64,000 nucleotides of DNA from Acidobacteriota bacterium (GTDB taxonomy: Bacteria; Acidobacteriota; Thermoanaerobaculia; UBA5066; Gp7-AA6), in the NCBI GenBank assembly GCA_027307335.1, contig DAHUXD010000012.1, forward strand, positions 87,801-151,800. The letters run 5' to 3'. The stretch's first letter is position 1; every line of letters starts with the position of its first letter. The notes under the pieces are model-generated. The model was not told the DNA's origin and ran no database searches. It saw only the letters and a list, made by a program, of their open reading frames with translations. The translations under genes and the position numbers were made by a program. Shown here piece by piece: positions 50,726 through 59,430 of the stretch.

Positions 50726-51123
50726 AGCCGTCCGCCGGCAATCTCGATGCCGCCGGGGCCGCGCCCCGTCTCGGTGCGGTAGGTCGCGACGGCGTCCGCC
50801 TCTCCGATCCAGCGCTCCTCGACGACGCGACGCGGGGCGAGCCGGTAGTGCGCCTGGACCGTGTACAGGTCGGGCCGGCGCGGCACGAGGACGGCGACCG
50901 TCGCCGACTCCGGGGTCCGGCGCCGCACGTCCTCCAGAAACGCCGCGTACTCCGGATCGAACCAGAAGCTCATCCGTTCGGAGCGGTAACCGGGCTCGCC
51001 GGAGACCGCTGCGGCGAAGCGCCGGCTACGCGCGGCGGTCGCATCCCGGTCGAGCGGCGAGACGAGCGAGACGGCGAGAACGACGAGCGAAAGGCCGGCG
51101 AGGGCTCGCTTAGCTCGTTCCAT
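50713..51123 (-). CDS. Small exported or membrane-anchored protein of unknown function
   Basis: 136 aa. One N-terminal hydrophobic helix (AGLSLVVLAVSLVSP), then a soluble part with FWFDPEYAAFLEDVRRRTPESATVAVLVPRRPDLYTVQAHYRLAPRRVVEERW. Not recognised; short proteins like this often neighbour GT-C genes and resemble the soluble tail domain of such enzymes. Its start overlaps the stop of the FAH-family gene by 14 bases and its end overlaps the GT-C gene, so all three are coupled. Confidence 0.65.
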   Translation of the reverse strand: MERAKRALAGLSLVVLAVSLVSPLDRDATAARSRRFAAAVSGEPGYRSERMSFWFDPEYAAFLEDVRRRTPESATVAVLVPRRPDLYTVQAHYRLAPRRVVEERWIGEADAVATYRTETGRGPGGIEIAGGRLWTR

Positions 51124-51769
51124 CCGCGACGCGGTTCTTCAGCACTCCCACGCCCTCGATCTCGACCTCGACGACGTCCCCCGGGGACAGCGGCCCGACG
51201 CCCGCGGGCGTCCCGGTCAGGATGAGGTCGCCCGGCAGGAGCGTCATCATGCGCGAGATGTACGCGACGAGAAACGCCGGCGAGAAGACCATGTCCGAGA
51301 TGCGCGCCGACTGGCGCACGGCGCCGTTGACGCGCGTCTGGATCGCCGACCTCGACGGGTCGACGCCCGACACGATCTCCGGCCCGATCGGGCAGAACGT
51401 GTCGAACGACTTCGCGCGCGCGAACTGCTTGTCCTTCTTCTGCAGGTCGCGCGCGGTGACGTCGTTGGCGCAGCAGACGCCGGCGAGCGCCTCGAGCCAG
51501 CGCTCCTGCGGCCAGGCCTTGATCCGCTTCCCGACGACGAGCGCGAGCTCGCCCTCCCAGTCGACGCGCTGCGACTCGGGCGGCAGAACGATCTCGCCGG
51601 CGCCGGGGAGGAGGAGCGCCGACGGCGCCTTGAGGAAGAGGAGCGGCTCGTCCTCGGGCGCGGCGCCGCCGAACTCCGCCGCATGCTCGCGGTAATTCTT
51701 GCCGACCGCGACGATCTTCGACGGCAGCGGCGGCGCCTCCGGGGTGCCGAAGGGGATCCGGCGCGTCAT
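51110..51769 (-). CDS. Fumarylacetoacetate hydrolase family protein
   Basis: 219 aa. Core: KIVAVGKNYREHAAEFGG, PLLFLKAPSALL, DWEGELALVVGKRIK (metal-binding Glu pair), VCCANDVTARDLQKKDKQFARAKSFDTFCPIGPEIV, LLPGDLILTGTPAGVGPL and DVVEVEIEGVGVLKN. Family members cleave C-C bonds or decarboxylate 2-oxo acids (for example oxaloacetate decarboxylase, 2-hydroxyhepta-2,4-diene-dioate isomerase); substrate open. ATG overlaps the dapF stop (ATGA). Confidence 0.9.
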   Translation of the reverse strand: MTRRIPFGTPEAPPLPSKIVAVGKNYREHAAEFGGAAPEDEPLLFLKAPSALLLPGAGEIVLPPESQRVDWEGELALVVGKRIKAWPQERWLEALAGVCCANDVTARDLQKKDKQFARAKSFDTFCPIGPEIVSGVDPSRSAIQTRVNGAVRQSARISDMVFSPAFLVAYISRMMTLLPGDLILTGTPAGVGPLSPGDVVEVEIEGVGVLKNRVADGTS

Positions 51770-52593
51770 GCCTTCCACGCCTCTTCGAGGAGCTCTCCCG
51801 AATAGATCTCGCGCGCGTCGCCGGTCAGCCGCACGCCGACGATCACCTCGCCCTCGTCGCGGAACTCGACCGTCAGGTCGACGCCGCTCCGAGTGCCGCA
51901 CACGACCGGCGAGGTCGCGAGGCCCTGGCGGCTGGCTGCGATCGCCGCCGCGATGACGCCGGAGCCGCAGGAGAGCGTCTCGCCTTCGACGCCGCGCTCC
52001 CAGGACCGGACCGCGATGCGGTTCTCGCCGGCCGCGCGGACGAAGTTGACGTTGGCGCCCTCGGGCAGCGCCGGATGGCGGCGCAGCGGCGGGCCGAAGC
52101 GGTCGATCGCGAGCAGGCCGAGGTCGCCGCGGACGAACACCACCAGGTGAGGCACGCCGACCTTCATGGGAATCGCGGTCGGTGGCAGGCCGCGTCCGGA
52201 GATCGGGATCGGATCCTGCGGCGCCGGCACGGCCGGCAGCGACAGCGTGACGCTCTCGCCATCCACCCGGCCCTCGATGGCGCCCCAGCCTGTCTCGAGG
52301 ACCGGCGAGCCGTCGCTCATGCCGTGGCGGACGGCGTAGCGCGCGGCGCAGCGGGTCCCGTTCGCGCAGAAGGTGGCCGGGCCGCCGTCGGCGTTGTAGT
52401 AGTCGACCCGGATCCGTCCCTTCTCGGCAGGCGACAGGAAGAGCGCCCCGTCGGCCCCGACCGAGAGGCCGCGGCGGCAGACGAGCGCGAGCCGCCGGCG
52501 CGCCTCCTCGGACAGGTCGCGGCCGTCCCCCTCGAAGACGAGGAAGTCGTTGCCGCCCCCGGCCATCTTCAGAAAACGCGAAGGAAGAGACAT
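51766..52593 (-). CDS. dapF: Diaminopimelate epimerase
   Basis: 275 aa. Interconverts LL- and meso-diaminopimelate, the last-but-one step to lysine and a peptidoglycan precursor. Two catalytic cysteines are in place: Cys76 in FCANGTRC and Cys209 in TLSCGSGV. Other blocks: FLKMAGGGNDFLVF, VRIDYYNADG-type strand and EGANVNFV. ATG with TAAACT 9 bases upstream and no Shine-Dalgarno. Coupled downstream to the FAH-family gene. Confidence 0.95.
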   Translation of the reverse strand: MSLPSRFLKMAGGGNDFLVFEGDGRDLSEEARRRLALVCRRGLSVGADGALFLSPAEKGRIRVDYYNADGGPATFCANGTRCAARYAVRHGMSDGSPVLETGWGAIEGRVDGESVTLSLPAVPAPQDPIPISGRGLPPTAIPMKVGVPHLVVFVRGDLGLLAIDRFGPPLRRHPALPEGANVNFVRAAGENRIAVRSWERGVEGETLSCGSGVIAAAIAASRQGLATSPVVCGTRSGVDLTVEFRDEGEVIVGVRLTGDAREIYSGELLEEAWKA

Positions 52594-52637
52594 GGGAGGC
52601 GGAGTTTAACCGAGGCTCGCCTCCTTCGGCGCGAGCG

Positions 52638-53816
52638 TCAGTAGGGCTCGGCGACCGCCTCCGGCGAGGGCGCGCTCAGGTTGCCCACGCGATCCACGGC
52701 GCGGACGGTGTACCGGTAGCGCGTCCCGGGCGCGAGTCCCTCGTCGGTGAAGAAGGGATCGGTCAGCGGCGTCTTGTTCAGGGGCGCCGGAGCGCCGTCG
52801 CCGACGGCGCGGAACACGAGGTAGCCCGCAAGATCCGCCGCGTCGACGGGCGTCCAGACGAGACGGACGCGGTTGCCCTCCGAGAGCACGTCGAGCTTCC
52901 CTGGAGCCGGCGGCGGGTAGACGTCGCGATAGACGACCGGGAGCTCCTCGGCCGGCAGGCCCTCCACCTTCGGGTTCTTCGCCAGCACCGCGCGCACCGT
53001 GTAGACGAGCGAGGCGTCGTACGGAGCCGTCCGGTCGACGTAGGAGAGCCCCGGCTCGACCGTGTGGTTGAGCGGCGTCTCGAACTCCTCCTGCGGCAGG
53101 ATCCTCCGGTAGATCTCGTAGCCGCCGATCTGGACGGGACGCCCGAGCACGTCCGACTCCGGCGCCGTCCACTCGAGACAGATGCTTCCCTCCCGGGGAT
53201 ACGCGGACAGGAGAGTCGGCGCTGCCGGCGCGACGTCGGGCGAGAGCGTGACGATGTTCGAGAGGGGGCTCCTCTGCCCGTCGCGCCGCACCGAAATGAC
53301 GGCGTAGGCGAGAGGCTTCGGCGGGCCGCTCCCCTCCGTCTCGAAGAGCGGCGAGAGCGGGTCGCGGTAGACCACCGACGCGCCGCGGGTCAGCTCGGCG
53401 ATCGACGACAGCGACAGCTTCGCGACCGTCCGCGCCGACTCGTAGAACTGCTCCTCCGCGACACGCACGTTCGTGGCGGTGCGACGCTGGGTCCCGCCGG
53501 GCAGATTGACCGGCGCCGAACCCGTGATGCCGGAGACGGGGCGCGAGGTGCCCGGTCCGGCCGGCCGCGGCGTGCCCAAACCGGGCGCCGGACTGACGAC
53601 GCGCAGCACCTGGATCTCGAACAGATCGGTCAGCGGCGCGCCGTTCTGGAGCCGATCGGGGAACGCGAAGGTCAGGACCGCGTCGTCGCCCTCCTGCTCG
53701 ACCGTGAGATTCTTGATCGCATTCGGTCCGCGCGGCAGCGGCGGCTCGGGATCGCCCTTCTTGCCGCAGGCGAGGGCGAGCAGGCAGCTCGTCACCAACA
53801 CACTCAGCCGTTTCAT
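52638..53816 (-). CDS. Fibronectin type III repeat lipoprotein
   Basis: 392 aa from ATG 53816. Lipobox LLALACGKKGDPEPPLP: the Cys followed by GKKGD is like the LptM/YifL small lipoprotein motif. Then at least three Fn3-like domains (NAIKNLTVEQEGDDAVLTFAFPD.., APTLLSAYPREGSICLEWTAPES.., PGKLDVLSEGNRVRLVWTPVDA.. YRYTVRAVDRVGNLSAPSP). Outer-membrane anchored with a scaffold role is the best guess. An in-frame GTG at 53834 would add EPPPP before the signal and is not favoured. A hairpin repeat lies upstream, between it and hslU. Confidence 0.78.
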   Translation of the reverse strand: MKRLSVLVTSCLLALACGKKGDPEPPLPRGPNAIKNLTVEQEGDDAVLTFAFPDRLQNGAPLTDLFEIQVLRVVSPAPGLGTPRPAGPGTSRPVSGITGSAPVNLPGGTQRRTATNVRVAEEQFYESARTVAKLSLSSIAELTRGASVVYRDPLSPLFETEGSGPPKPLAYAVISVRRDGQRSPLSNIVTLSPDVAPAAPTLLSAYPREGSICLEWTAPESDVLGRPVQIGGYEIYRRILPQEEFETPLNHTVEPGLSYVDRTAPYDASLVYTVRAVLAKNPKVEGLPAEELPVVYRDVYPPPAPGKLDVLSEGNRVRLVWTPVDAADLAGYLVFRAVGDGAPAPLNKTPLTDPFFTDEGLAPGTRYRYTVRAVDRVGNLSAPSPEAVAEPY

Positions 53817-53850
53817 GGGGGGCGGCGGCTCCACTGGGAGAGTGTCCGGT

Positions 53851-53902
53851 AGCGACTTCCCCTCTCATTCCACGGTCCGCGAAGCGGACCGCTAGAGGTC
53901 TG
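53851..53902. repeat. Hairpin repeat GGTCCGCGAAGCGGACC (copy 2 of 3)
   Basis: AGCGACTTCCCCTCTCATTCCACGG.. then GGTCCGC-GAA-GCGGACC-GCTAGAGGTC. The inverted copy at 62308..62356 matches over nearly the whole 50 bases. Between the hslU stop and the next gene of the same strand, so it may end or pause the hslVU transcript. Confidence 0.7.
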
Positions 53903-53907
53903 AGTCC

Positions 53908-55266
53908 CTACAGGACGTATCGGGACAGGTCCTCGTCCTTGACGAGCTCGGCGAGCGCGGTCTGCACGTCGGCGATCTCGATGCGGATCGCCTTGCCCGC
54001 GTTCTCGGGGCCGGCGAAGGAGATGTCCTCGAGGAGGCGCTCGAGGATCGTGTGCAGGCGGCGCGCGCCGATGTTCTCGAGGGCGCGGTTGACGCGCTCC
54101 GCGTCGCGCGCGATCTCGCCGATCGCCTCCTCGGAGAACGAGAGGTCGACGCCCTCGGACGCCAGCAGCGCGCGGTACTGCTTCAAGAGCGCGTTCTCGG
54201 GCTCGGTCAGGATCCGGACGAAGTCGCCCTCCGAGAGCGAGTCGAGCTCGACGCGGATCGGGAAGCGGCCCTGCAGCTCCGGGATCAGGTCCGAGGGCTT
54301 CGAGACGTGGAAGGCTCCGGCCGCGATGAAGAGGACGTGGTCCGTCTTCACGAACCCGTACTTCGTGTTGACCGACGTGCCCTCGACGATCGGGAGGAGG
54401 TCGCGCTGGACGCCCTCGCGCGACACGTCGGGGCCGCGGCCGCCCGACTCGCGGCCGGCGACCTTGTCGATCTCGTCGAGGAAGACGATGCCGGAGGACT
54501 GCGCCCGCTCGACCGCCTCGCGCGCCACCTGGCCCGGGTCGATCAGCCGGCCCTCCTCCTCCGCCTGCAGGATCTGGCGCGCCTCGCCGACGGTCGTCTT
54601 GCGCCGCTTCTTCTTGCCGCCGAAGAGACCAGGGAGCATCTCCTTGACGTTGATGTCCATCTCCTCGACGCCCTGGTTCGTCACGATCTCGAAGGACGGG
54701 AACGTCTTGTCCGCGACCTCGACCTCGACGAGCCGGTCCTCGAGCTTGCCGTCGCGGAGGAGCTGGCGCAGCTTGTGCCGCGTCTCCTCGCCCTCGGTGT
54801 CGGGGAGCGCGGGAAGCAGCAGGTCGAGCAGCCGCTGCTCGGTGCGCGCGGAGGCGCGGTCGCGGATCTCGAGCGTCTTCTCCTCGCGGACCATCTGGAC
54901 GGCGACCTCGGTCAAGTCGCGCACGATCGACTCGACGTCGCGGCCGACGTAGCCGACCTCGGTGAACTTCGACGCCTCGACCTTGAGGAACGGGGCGTCC
55001 GCGAGGCGCGCGAGGCGCCGCGCGATCTCGGTCTTTCCGACGCCGGTCGGACCGATCATCAGGATGTTCTTCGGCAGGATCTCGCGCGCCATCTCCGGGG
55101 AGAGGCGCTGGCGGCGCCAGCGGTTGCGCAGCGCGATCGCGACGGCCTTCTTGGCGCGCTTCTGCCCGATGACGTACTTGTCGAGCTCGGCGACGATCTC
55201 GCGCGGGGTCCGCGCGGCGGTCGGCGGCGCCTGCGCCTCGGTCTCGCCGGGCATCATGAAGACCAC
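53908..55266 (-). CDS. hslU: HslU, ATPase subunit of the HslVU protease
   Basis: 452 aa. Unfolds substrates for HslV. Walker A GPTGVGKT (72-79), Walker [11 protein letters not shown] (about 260-269), the HslU insert (I domain, about 110-240), sensor motifs and [12 protein letters not shown]. The C-terminal LSRYVL matches the conserved HslV-docking tail. GTG 55266 begins one base after the hslV stop; internal ATGs follow at 55257 and 55254 and could serve instead. Cotranscribed with hslV. Confidence 0.96.
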   Translation of the reverse strand: MVFMMPGETEAQAPPTAARTPREIVAELDKYVIGQKRAKKAVAIALRNRWRRQRLSPEMAREILPKNILMIGPTGVGKTEIARRLARLADAPFLKVEASKFTEVGYVGRDVESIVRDLTEVAVQMVREEKTLEIRDRASARTEQRLLDLLLPALPDTEGEETRHKLRQLLRDGKLEDRLVEVEVADKTFPSFEIVTNQGVEEMDINVKEMLPGLFGGKKKRRKTTVGEARQILQAEEEGRLIDPGQVAREAVERAQSSGIVFLDEIDKVAGRESGGRGPDVSREGVQRDLLPIVEGTSVNTKYGFVKTDHVLFIAAGAFHVSKPSDLIPELQGRFPIRVELDSLSEGDFVRILTEPENALLKQYRALLASEGVDLSFSEEAIGEIARDAERVNRALENIGARRLHTILERLLEDISFAGPENAGKAIRIEIADVQTALAELVKDEDLSRYVL

Positions 55267-55267
55267 G

Positions 55268-55804
55268 TCAGACCTCTTCCAGGGTGATCTGGTCGTTCGT
55301 GTAGATGTCGATCTGCGCGGCGACGAGGAGCGCCTCGCGGGCGATCTCTGCGGCGGCCATGTCGGGCCGGTGCTTCATCAGCGCCCGCGCGGCCGCGAGC
55401 GCGTAGGCGCCGCCGGAGCCGATGCCGAGGACGCCCTCCTCCGGCGAGATCAGGTCGCCCGTGCCGGAGATCAGGAGCGACGTCGTCTTGTCGGCGACGA
55501 TGAGCAGCGCCTCGAGCTGGCGGAGCATCTTGTCCGTCCGCCAGTCCTTCGCGAGCTCGATCGCCGAGCGCTCCAGGTTGCCGCGATGCTCCTCGAGCTT
55601 CATCTCGAAGCGCGAGAAGAGCGCAAAGGCGTCGGCGGACGAGCCGGCGAAGCCCGCGATGACGTCCCCGCCCTTCAGGCGCCGGATCTTCGCGGCGGTC
55701 TGCTTCATGATGGTCGTCCCGAGGGTCACCTGGCCGTCCGAGGCCATCGCCACGCGGCCATTGTGGCGGACGCAGAGGACCGTCGTCGCGTGCCACTTCT
55801 CCAT
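55268..55804 (-). CDS. hslV: HslV, proteolytic subunit of the HslVU protease
   Basis: 178 aa. N-terminal nucleophile threonine protease. The start [29 protein letters not shown] shows the processing site before Thr7, the likely mature Thr1. Further blocks [56 protein letters not shown] and [10 protein letters not shown] are typical. Start overlaps the S41 peptidase stop by one base (TGATG), so translation is coupled. Confidence 0.97.
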   Translation of the reverse strand: MEKWHATTVLCVRHNGRVAMASDGQVTLGTTIMKQTAAKIRRLKGGDVIAGFAGSSADAFALFSRFEMKLEEHRGNLERSAIELAKDWRTDKMLRQLEALLIVADKTTSLLISGTGDLISPEEGVLGIGSGGAYALAAARALMKHRPDMAAAEIAREALLVAAQIDIYTNDQITLEEV

Positions 55805-57015
55805 CAGCGGGAGGATACCGCAGCGGATGCGAGCGCCCCGATGGCCGCCTCGACGATCGCGTCCTCCCGGCCCTCGCCCGCGGGCGGACGATCGGCCGCC
55901 CGCACGTCGGGTTCGACGCCCGCACCCTCGTAGCTCTTCCCGTCGAGCCCCTCGATCGCGCGCGCCGTGTACCAGAGCGTCGAGCCGTCGGAGAGCCGCT
56001 CGGCCGCCGCGCCCCCGCTCGCCATGCCGGCCGTGGTTTCGCCGACGATCGGTCCGATCCGGTGCGCGCGGAACTTCAGCGCGAGCGCCTCCCCCGCCGA
56101 AGCGGTGCCCGAGTTGACGAGCAGGGCGACGGGAAGGCGCGCGTACGCGGGCGGCTCGAGGCGGCGGCCCTGGCGGGTGATCGTGTAGTAATCGCCGCTC
56201 GACCAGTTGCCCTGGAGAAACGTCGAGAGGATGTTCGGGTCGTAGCCGCCGCTGTTGCCGCGGACATCGAGGAGGAGCCCGTCGATCCGCTCCCAGCCCG
56301 CGAGGCTCGGGCGAGCGCGCGCGGTCAGTCCGCGATCGAGGAGGAGGTCGACGACCGCGAGCGCGGTCTCGGCGCTCATCCCCCAGAGATGGACGTAGCC
56401 GTACGTCTTGCCGCCGCGGCGAACGACGCGCGCGCTCCGCGAGACGAGCGCATCGCCGGGCTCCTCGAGCGTGCGGGCGAGCCGATCGGTCCTCGTGGCC
56501 GAGCCCGGCCGCTGCCACACGACCGTGGAGAAGCTGCCGGGAGCCCCCTCCGAGACGAAGACGAGATCGCGGAAGTCGACGCGCTCCTTCCCGTACTTCA
56601 CGCCGTCGATCTCGAGCACGCGATCACCGACGCGCATCCCCGCCCGCTCCGCGGCGCTGCCGGGCAGGACTCCCTTGACGCCGTAGCCGTCGCCGTCCTG
56701 CCCGATGCGGAGTCCCGTCGTCCCCCAGCCGCGCTCGGGAAGGCGGCCGGCCGGGACGCGGAACGTGTGCGAATCGCGAAGCGTGGCGAGGAGACGGTCG
56801 TACGCGGCGTCCCGCCCGGCCGGCGTCGTCGCCTTCGAAAGCTCGTCGGAGGCGCGCTGGACTGCCACGCTCCAGTCGACGCCCTTCAGCCTGGCGTCGT
56901 AGAAGCCCTCGCGGATGATCTTGTCGATCTCCGGAAGCACCGAAGGCGCGGGATTCGCCGCCCGGGAGAGGGCCGTCGCCGCCGCGAGCAGACCGGCGAG
57001 GAGGAGCCGCTTCAT
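55804..57015 (-). CDS. S41 family peptidase (C-terminal processing protease-like), exported
   Basis: 403 aa. Signal peptide about 1-20 ([17 protein letters not shown]). An N-terminal helical part, then a PDZ domain about 95-165 ([26 protein letters not shown]), and the S41 catalytic domain with [15 protein letters not shown] and [17 protein letters not shown], where Ser306 is the likely nucleophile; the late stretch [31 protein letters not shown] is typical of CTP-like proteases. ATGA overlap with xerC. Its insertion between xerC and hslVU is unusual; perhaps functionally linked as another protease. Confidence 0.88.
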   Translation of the reverse strand: MKRLLLAGLLAAATALSRAANPAPSVLPEIDKIIREGFYDARLKGVDWSVAVQRASDELSKATTPAGRDAAYDRLLATLRDSHTFRVPAGRLPERGWGTTGLRIGQDGDGYGVKGVLPGSAAERAGMRVGDRVLEIDGVKYGKERVDFRDLVFVSEGAPGSFSTVVWQRPGSATRTDRLARTLEEPGDALVSRSARVVRRGGKTYGYVHLWGMSAETALAVVDLLLDRGLTARARPSLAGWERIDGLLLDVRGNSGGYDPNILSTFLQGNWSSGDYYTITRQGRRLEPPAYARLPVALLVNSGTASAGEALALKFRAHRIGPIVGETTAGMASGGAAAERLSDGSTLWYTARAIEGLDGKSYEGAGVEPDVRAADRPPAGEGREDAIVEAAIGALASAAVSSR

Positions 57016-57941
57016 GCCTTCGGGTGGGCGCTGCGGTACACCTCGCGCAGGCGCGCCGCGTCGAGGTGCGTGTACTTTTGCGTCGTCGACAGCGACGCGT
57101 GGCCGAGGAGCTCCTGGATCGCGCGGAGGTCGGCGCCGGCCTGCAGCAGGTGGGTCGCGAACGTGTGCCGCAGCGCGTGCGGCGAGATCTCCTCGGGCAG
57201 GCCCGCCGCGCGCAGCCTTCGCTTGAGCAGCCGCGCCATCGACCGCGACGTCAGACGCCCGCCGCGCGCGTTGACGAAGAGCGGCTCCTCCGAGCCGTGC
57301 TCGTGTCCGCGCCCGCGGTGCCGCAGCGCGTCCCGCGACGGGAGGTACGCGCGCAGCGCGTCCTCGGCGGCCTCGCCGAAGGGGACGATCCGCTCGCGGC
57401 GCCCCTTGCCGGTCACGCGCACGAGGCGGGAGCCGAAGTCCACGTCCTCCAGGTCGAGGCCCGCCGCCTCGGAGACGCGCAGCCCCGTCGCGTAGAGGAG
57501 CTCGAAGAGCGCGCGCTCGCGCTCGGGCGCGAGCGTCTCCTCCTCGTCGGCGTCGAGCAGCCGCTCCGTGTCGGGCAGCGTGAGGGCGCGCGGCAGGGTC
57601 TTCGGGACGCGGGGCGACGGCAGGCCCTTCGCGGGGTTCGCGGCGAGATGCCCCTCCCGGCACGCCCAGCGGAAGAAGGAGCGCAGCGTCGAGAGGTGGC
57701 GCGAGATCGAGCGGTTCGAGAGCTTCGCGCGGTGGAGGGCCGCGAGGTACGAGCGGACCGCGAGCGTGTCGAGCTTCGAGAGCGAGGTCTTCGCGGCGTT
57801 CTCGTGCGCGAACTCCTTCTCCCAGAAGTCGGCGAAGCGCTCGAGGTCGGAGCGATAGGCGAGCACCGTCCTCGGGGAGAAGCGCCGCTCGTCGGCCACG
57901 TAGCGCTCGAAGCCGTCGATGGCGCGGGACAGGGAGATCAC
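57012..57941 (-). CDS. xerC: Tyrosine recombinase XerC-like
   Basis: 309 aa. Resolves chromosome dimers at dif with a partner recombinase. N-terminal SAM-like core-binding domain about 5-95 (FERYVADERRFSPRTVLAYRSDLERF), catalytic domain with Arg155 (ATGLRVSE), Lys179 (TGKGRRER), His255 and Arg258 (HALRHTFATH), His281 (LGHASLSTTQ) and Tyr290 nucleophile. Linkage to hslVU and, nearby, trmFO is the order known from Bacillus. GTG start with TAAGAT 7 bases upstream. An integrase role is unlikely: no att or phage genes. Confidence 0.93.
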   Translation of the reverse strand: MISLSRAIDGFERYVADERRFSPRTVLAYRSDLERFADFWEKEFAHENAAKTSLSKLDTLAVRSYLAALHRAKLSNRSISRHLSTLRSFFRWACREGHLAANPAKGLPSPRVPKTLPRALTLPDTERLLDADEEETLAPERERALFELLYATGLRVSEAAGLDLEDVDFGSRLVRVTGKGRRERIVPFGEAAEDALRAYLPSRDALRHRGRGHEHGSEEPLFVNARGGRLTSRSMARLLKRRLRAAGLPEEISPHALRHTFATHLLQAGADLRAIQELLGHASLSTTQKYTHLDAARLREVYRSAHPKA

Positions 57942-57948
57942 TACAGAG

Positions 57949-58151
57949 ATCTTAGCGGGGTCTGACCCCGCCTCAACGAGTCGCCTCAGGCCACACCGAG
58001 CCGGGCGGGGTCTGACCCCTGGCGCCCTGGCGCCTCAGGCACCGGTTCAGGCATTTCGGAGAGAGCACCGGGGGTCAGGCACCGCGTTTTGGCAATCGGA
58101 CCAGTTTGGCGTAATGACCTTTCAAAACGCGGTGCCAGACCCCGCTAAGAT
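57949..58151. repeat. Inverted-repeat-bounded intergenic block between xerC and the DUF1015 gene
   Basis: The 16 bases ATCTTAGCGGGGTCTG (57949..57964) reappear exactly inverted as CAGACCCCGCTAAGAT (58136..58151). Each copy contains the TAAGAT -10 element of the gene it faces. Between them lie two GGGGTCTGACCCC palindromes (57957..57969 and 58007..58019), a GGCGCC-CTGGCGCC hairpin and the 73-bp element at 58071. Confidence 0.75.
58071..58143. repeat. 73-bp palindromic element with about 21-bp terminal inverted repeats
   Basis: GGGGTCAGGCACCGCGTTTTG at the left and CAAAACGCGGTGCCAGACCCC at the right are inverted copies with one mismatch, around CAATCGGACCAGTTTGGCG-like core. Same class of ends as the 39165 element but a different core. 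Confidence 0.75.
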
Positions 58152-58158
58152 TTGAGGC

Positions 58159-59430
58159 ATGGAACTGCGCCCCTTCCGTTCGATCCGCTACGCACCCCGC
58201 ATCCTGTCCGCGCACGGACTGTCCGCCGTCTTCGCCCCGCCGTACGACCAGATCGGCCCCGCCGTCCTGGACCGGCTCTACGCGTCCGCGCCCGAGAACA
58301 TCGTGCGCGTCACGTACCGCAGGCGCGAGGGCGAGGACCCGTACGCGGATGCGGCGAAAGAGCTCTCCGGCTGGCTCGCCGACGGCACGCTCGAGAAGGA
58401 GAAGCGCCCGGCGCTGTGGATCTACCGGCAGACGTTCATGGCGGACGGCGCCATCGTCGTGCGCGACGCACTCGTCGGCCTCGTGCGCCTCGCGGAGTAC
58501 GACGCCCACGTGGTCCTTCCGCACGAGCGCACGCTCGCCAAGCCCAAGCAGGACCGTCTGGCGCTCCTCGCCGCCACGAAGGCGGATCTCGAGCTCGTCT
58601 TCCTGATGACGCGCGCGCCGCTGTCGTCGGCGCTCTCGACGCGGCGGACGCCCGCGCTCTCCGCCACCGACGAGCACGGCGTGCGGCACGACGCGTTCCG
58701 CATCGCGGACTATGCCGCCCACGTCGAGCTTCAGGGACTCGTGAAGAACGCCGAGGCGATCATCGCCGACGGCCACCACCGCTGGGAGACGGCGCTCGCG
58801 TTCTCGAAGGACCCCGCGGCGGCGAAGCTCCCCGGCGCGCGGTACAAGCTCTGCGCGATCGTGGACATGGCCTCGCCGGGCCTGATCGTGCGTCCGATCC
58901 ACCGGCTGCTGTCGAGGGTGCCGGGCTGGGACCCCCGACGCGTCCTCGAGTCGGCGAAGCCCTGGTTCGACGCGGTCGAGCTCCCGGATCCGGGGGCCGC
59001 GGCCGACGCGCTCCGCGCGCACTCGCGCATCCGGCCCGCGTTCGTGCTCCACGCGCCGCCCTCCCGGCCGGCGCTCCTGACGCTGAAGGAGGACCCCGCG
59101 CCGATCCCGTGGCCCGAAGGGCGCTCCGACGCGTGGAGGGCGCTCGACGTCTCCGCGCTCGAGGTGGTCTTCCTCGGGAAGATCCTCGCGATCGACACGG
59201 ACGCGATCGCGCGCGGCGAGTTCGTCTCGTTCACGTCGGACACGGAAGCGGCGATCGCCGCCGTCGATCGGAAGGAGGCGCAGGCCGCGGTGCTCATGCG
59301 GGCGACGACGGTCTCCGACGTCGAAGCCGTCGTCGGCGCCGGCGACCGGCTTCCGCAGAAGTCGACGCACTTCTTCCCCAAGATGTATTCGGGCATCTTC
59401 GGCGTCTCCCTCGAGGATGCCGTCTACTGA
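58159..59430 (+). CDS. DUF1015 domain protein
   Basis: 423 aa, normal length for the family. Start LRPFRSIRYAP..VFAPPYDQI and the hallmark IIADGHHRWETAL (about 205) are both present, with NIVRVTYRRREGEDPYADA and LYxxQ-like WIYRQTF. DUF1015 proteins belong to the ParB/sulfiredoxin-like superfamily; some act as kinases (SerK-like) and some are linked to D-3-phosphoglycerate or serine metabolism. ATG follows TAAGAT by 7 bases, predicting a leaderless mRNA. Overlaps the next gene by 14 bases. Confidence 0.9.
   Translation: MELRPFRSIRYAPRILSAHGLSAVFAPPYDQIGPAVLDRLYASAPENIVRVTYRRREGEDPYADAAKELSGWLADGTLEKEKRPALWIYRQTFMADGAIVVRDALVGLVRLAEYDAHVVLPHERTLAKPKQDRLALLAATKADLELVFLMTRAPLSSALSTRRTPALSATDEHGVRHDAFRIADYAAHVELQGLVKNAEAIIADGHHRWETALAFSKDPAAAKLPGARYKLCAIVDMASPGLIVRPIHRLLSRVPGWDPRRVLESAKPWFDAVELPDPGAAADALRAHSRIRPAFVLHAPPSRPALLTLKEDPAPIPWPEGRSDAWRALDVSALEVVFLGKILAIDTDAIARGEFVSFTSDTEAAIAAVDRKEAQAAVLMRATTVSDVEAVVGAGDRLPQKSTHFFPKMYSGIFGVSLEDAVY

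Noticed and set aside
57012..57941. Phage or island integrase
   Set aside because: Linked to hslVU and near trmFO as chromosomal xerC; no att site, tRNA or phage genes nearby.
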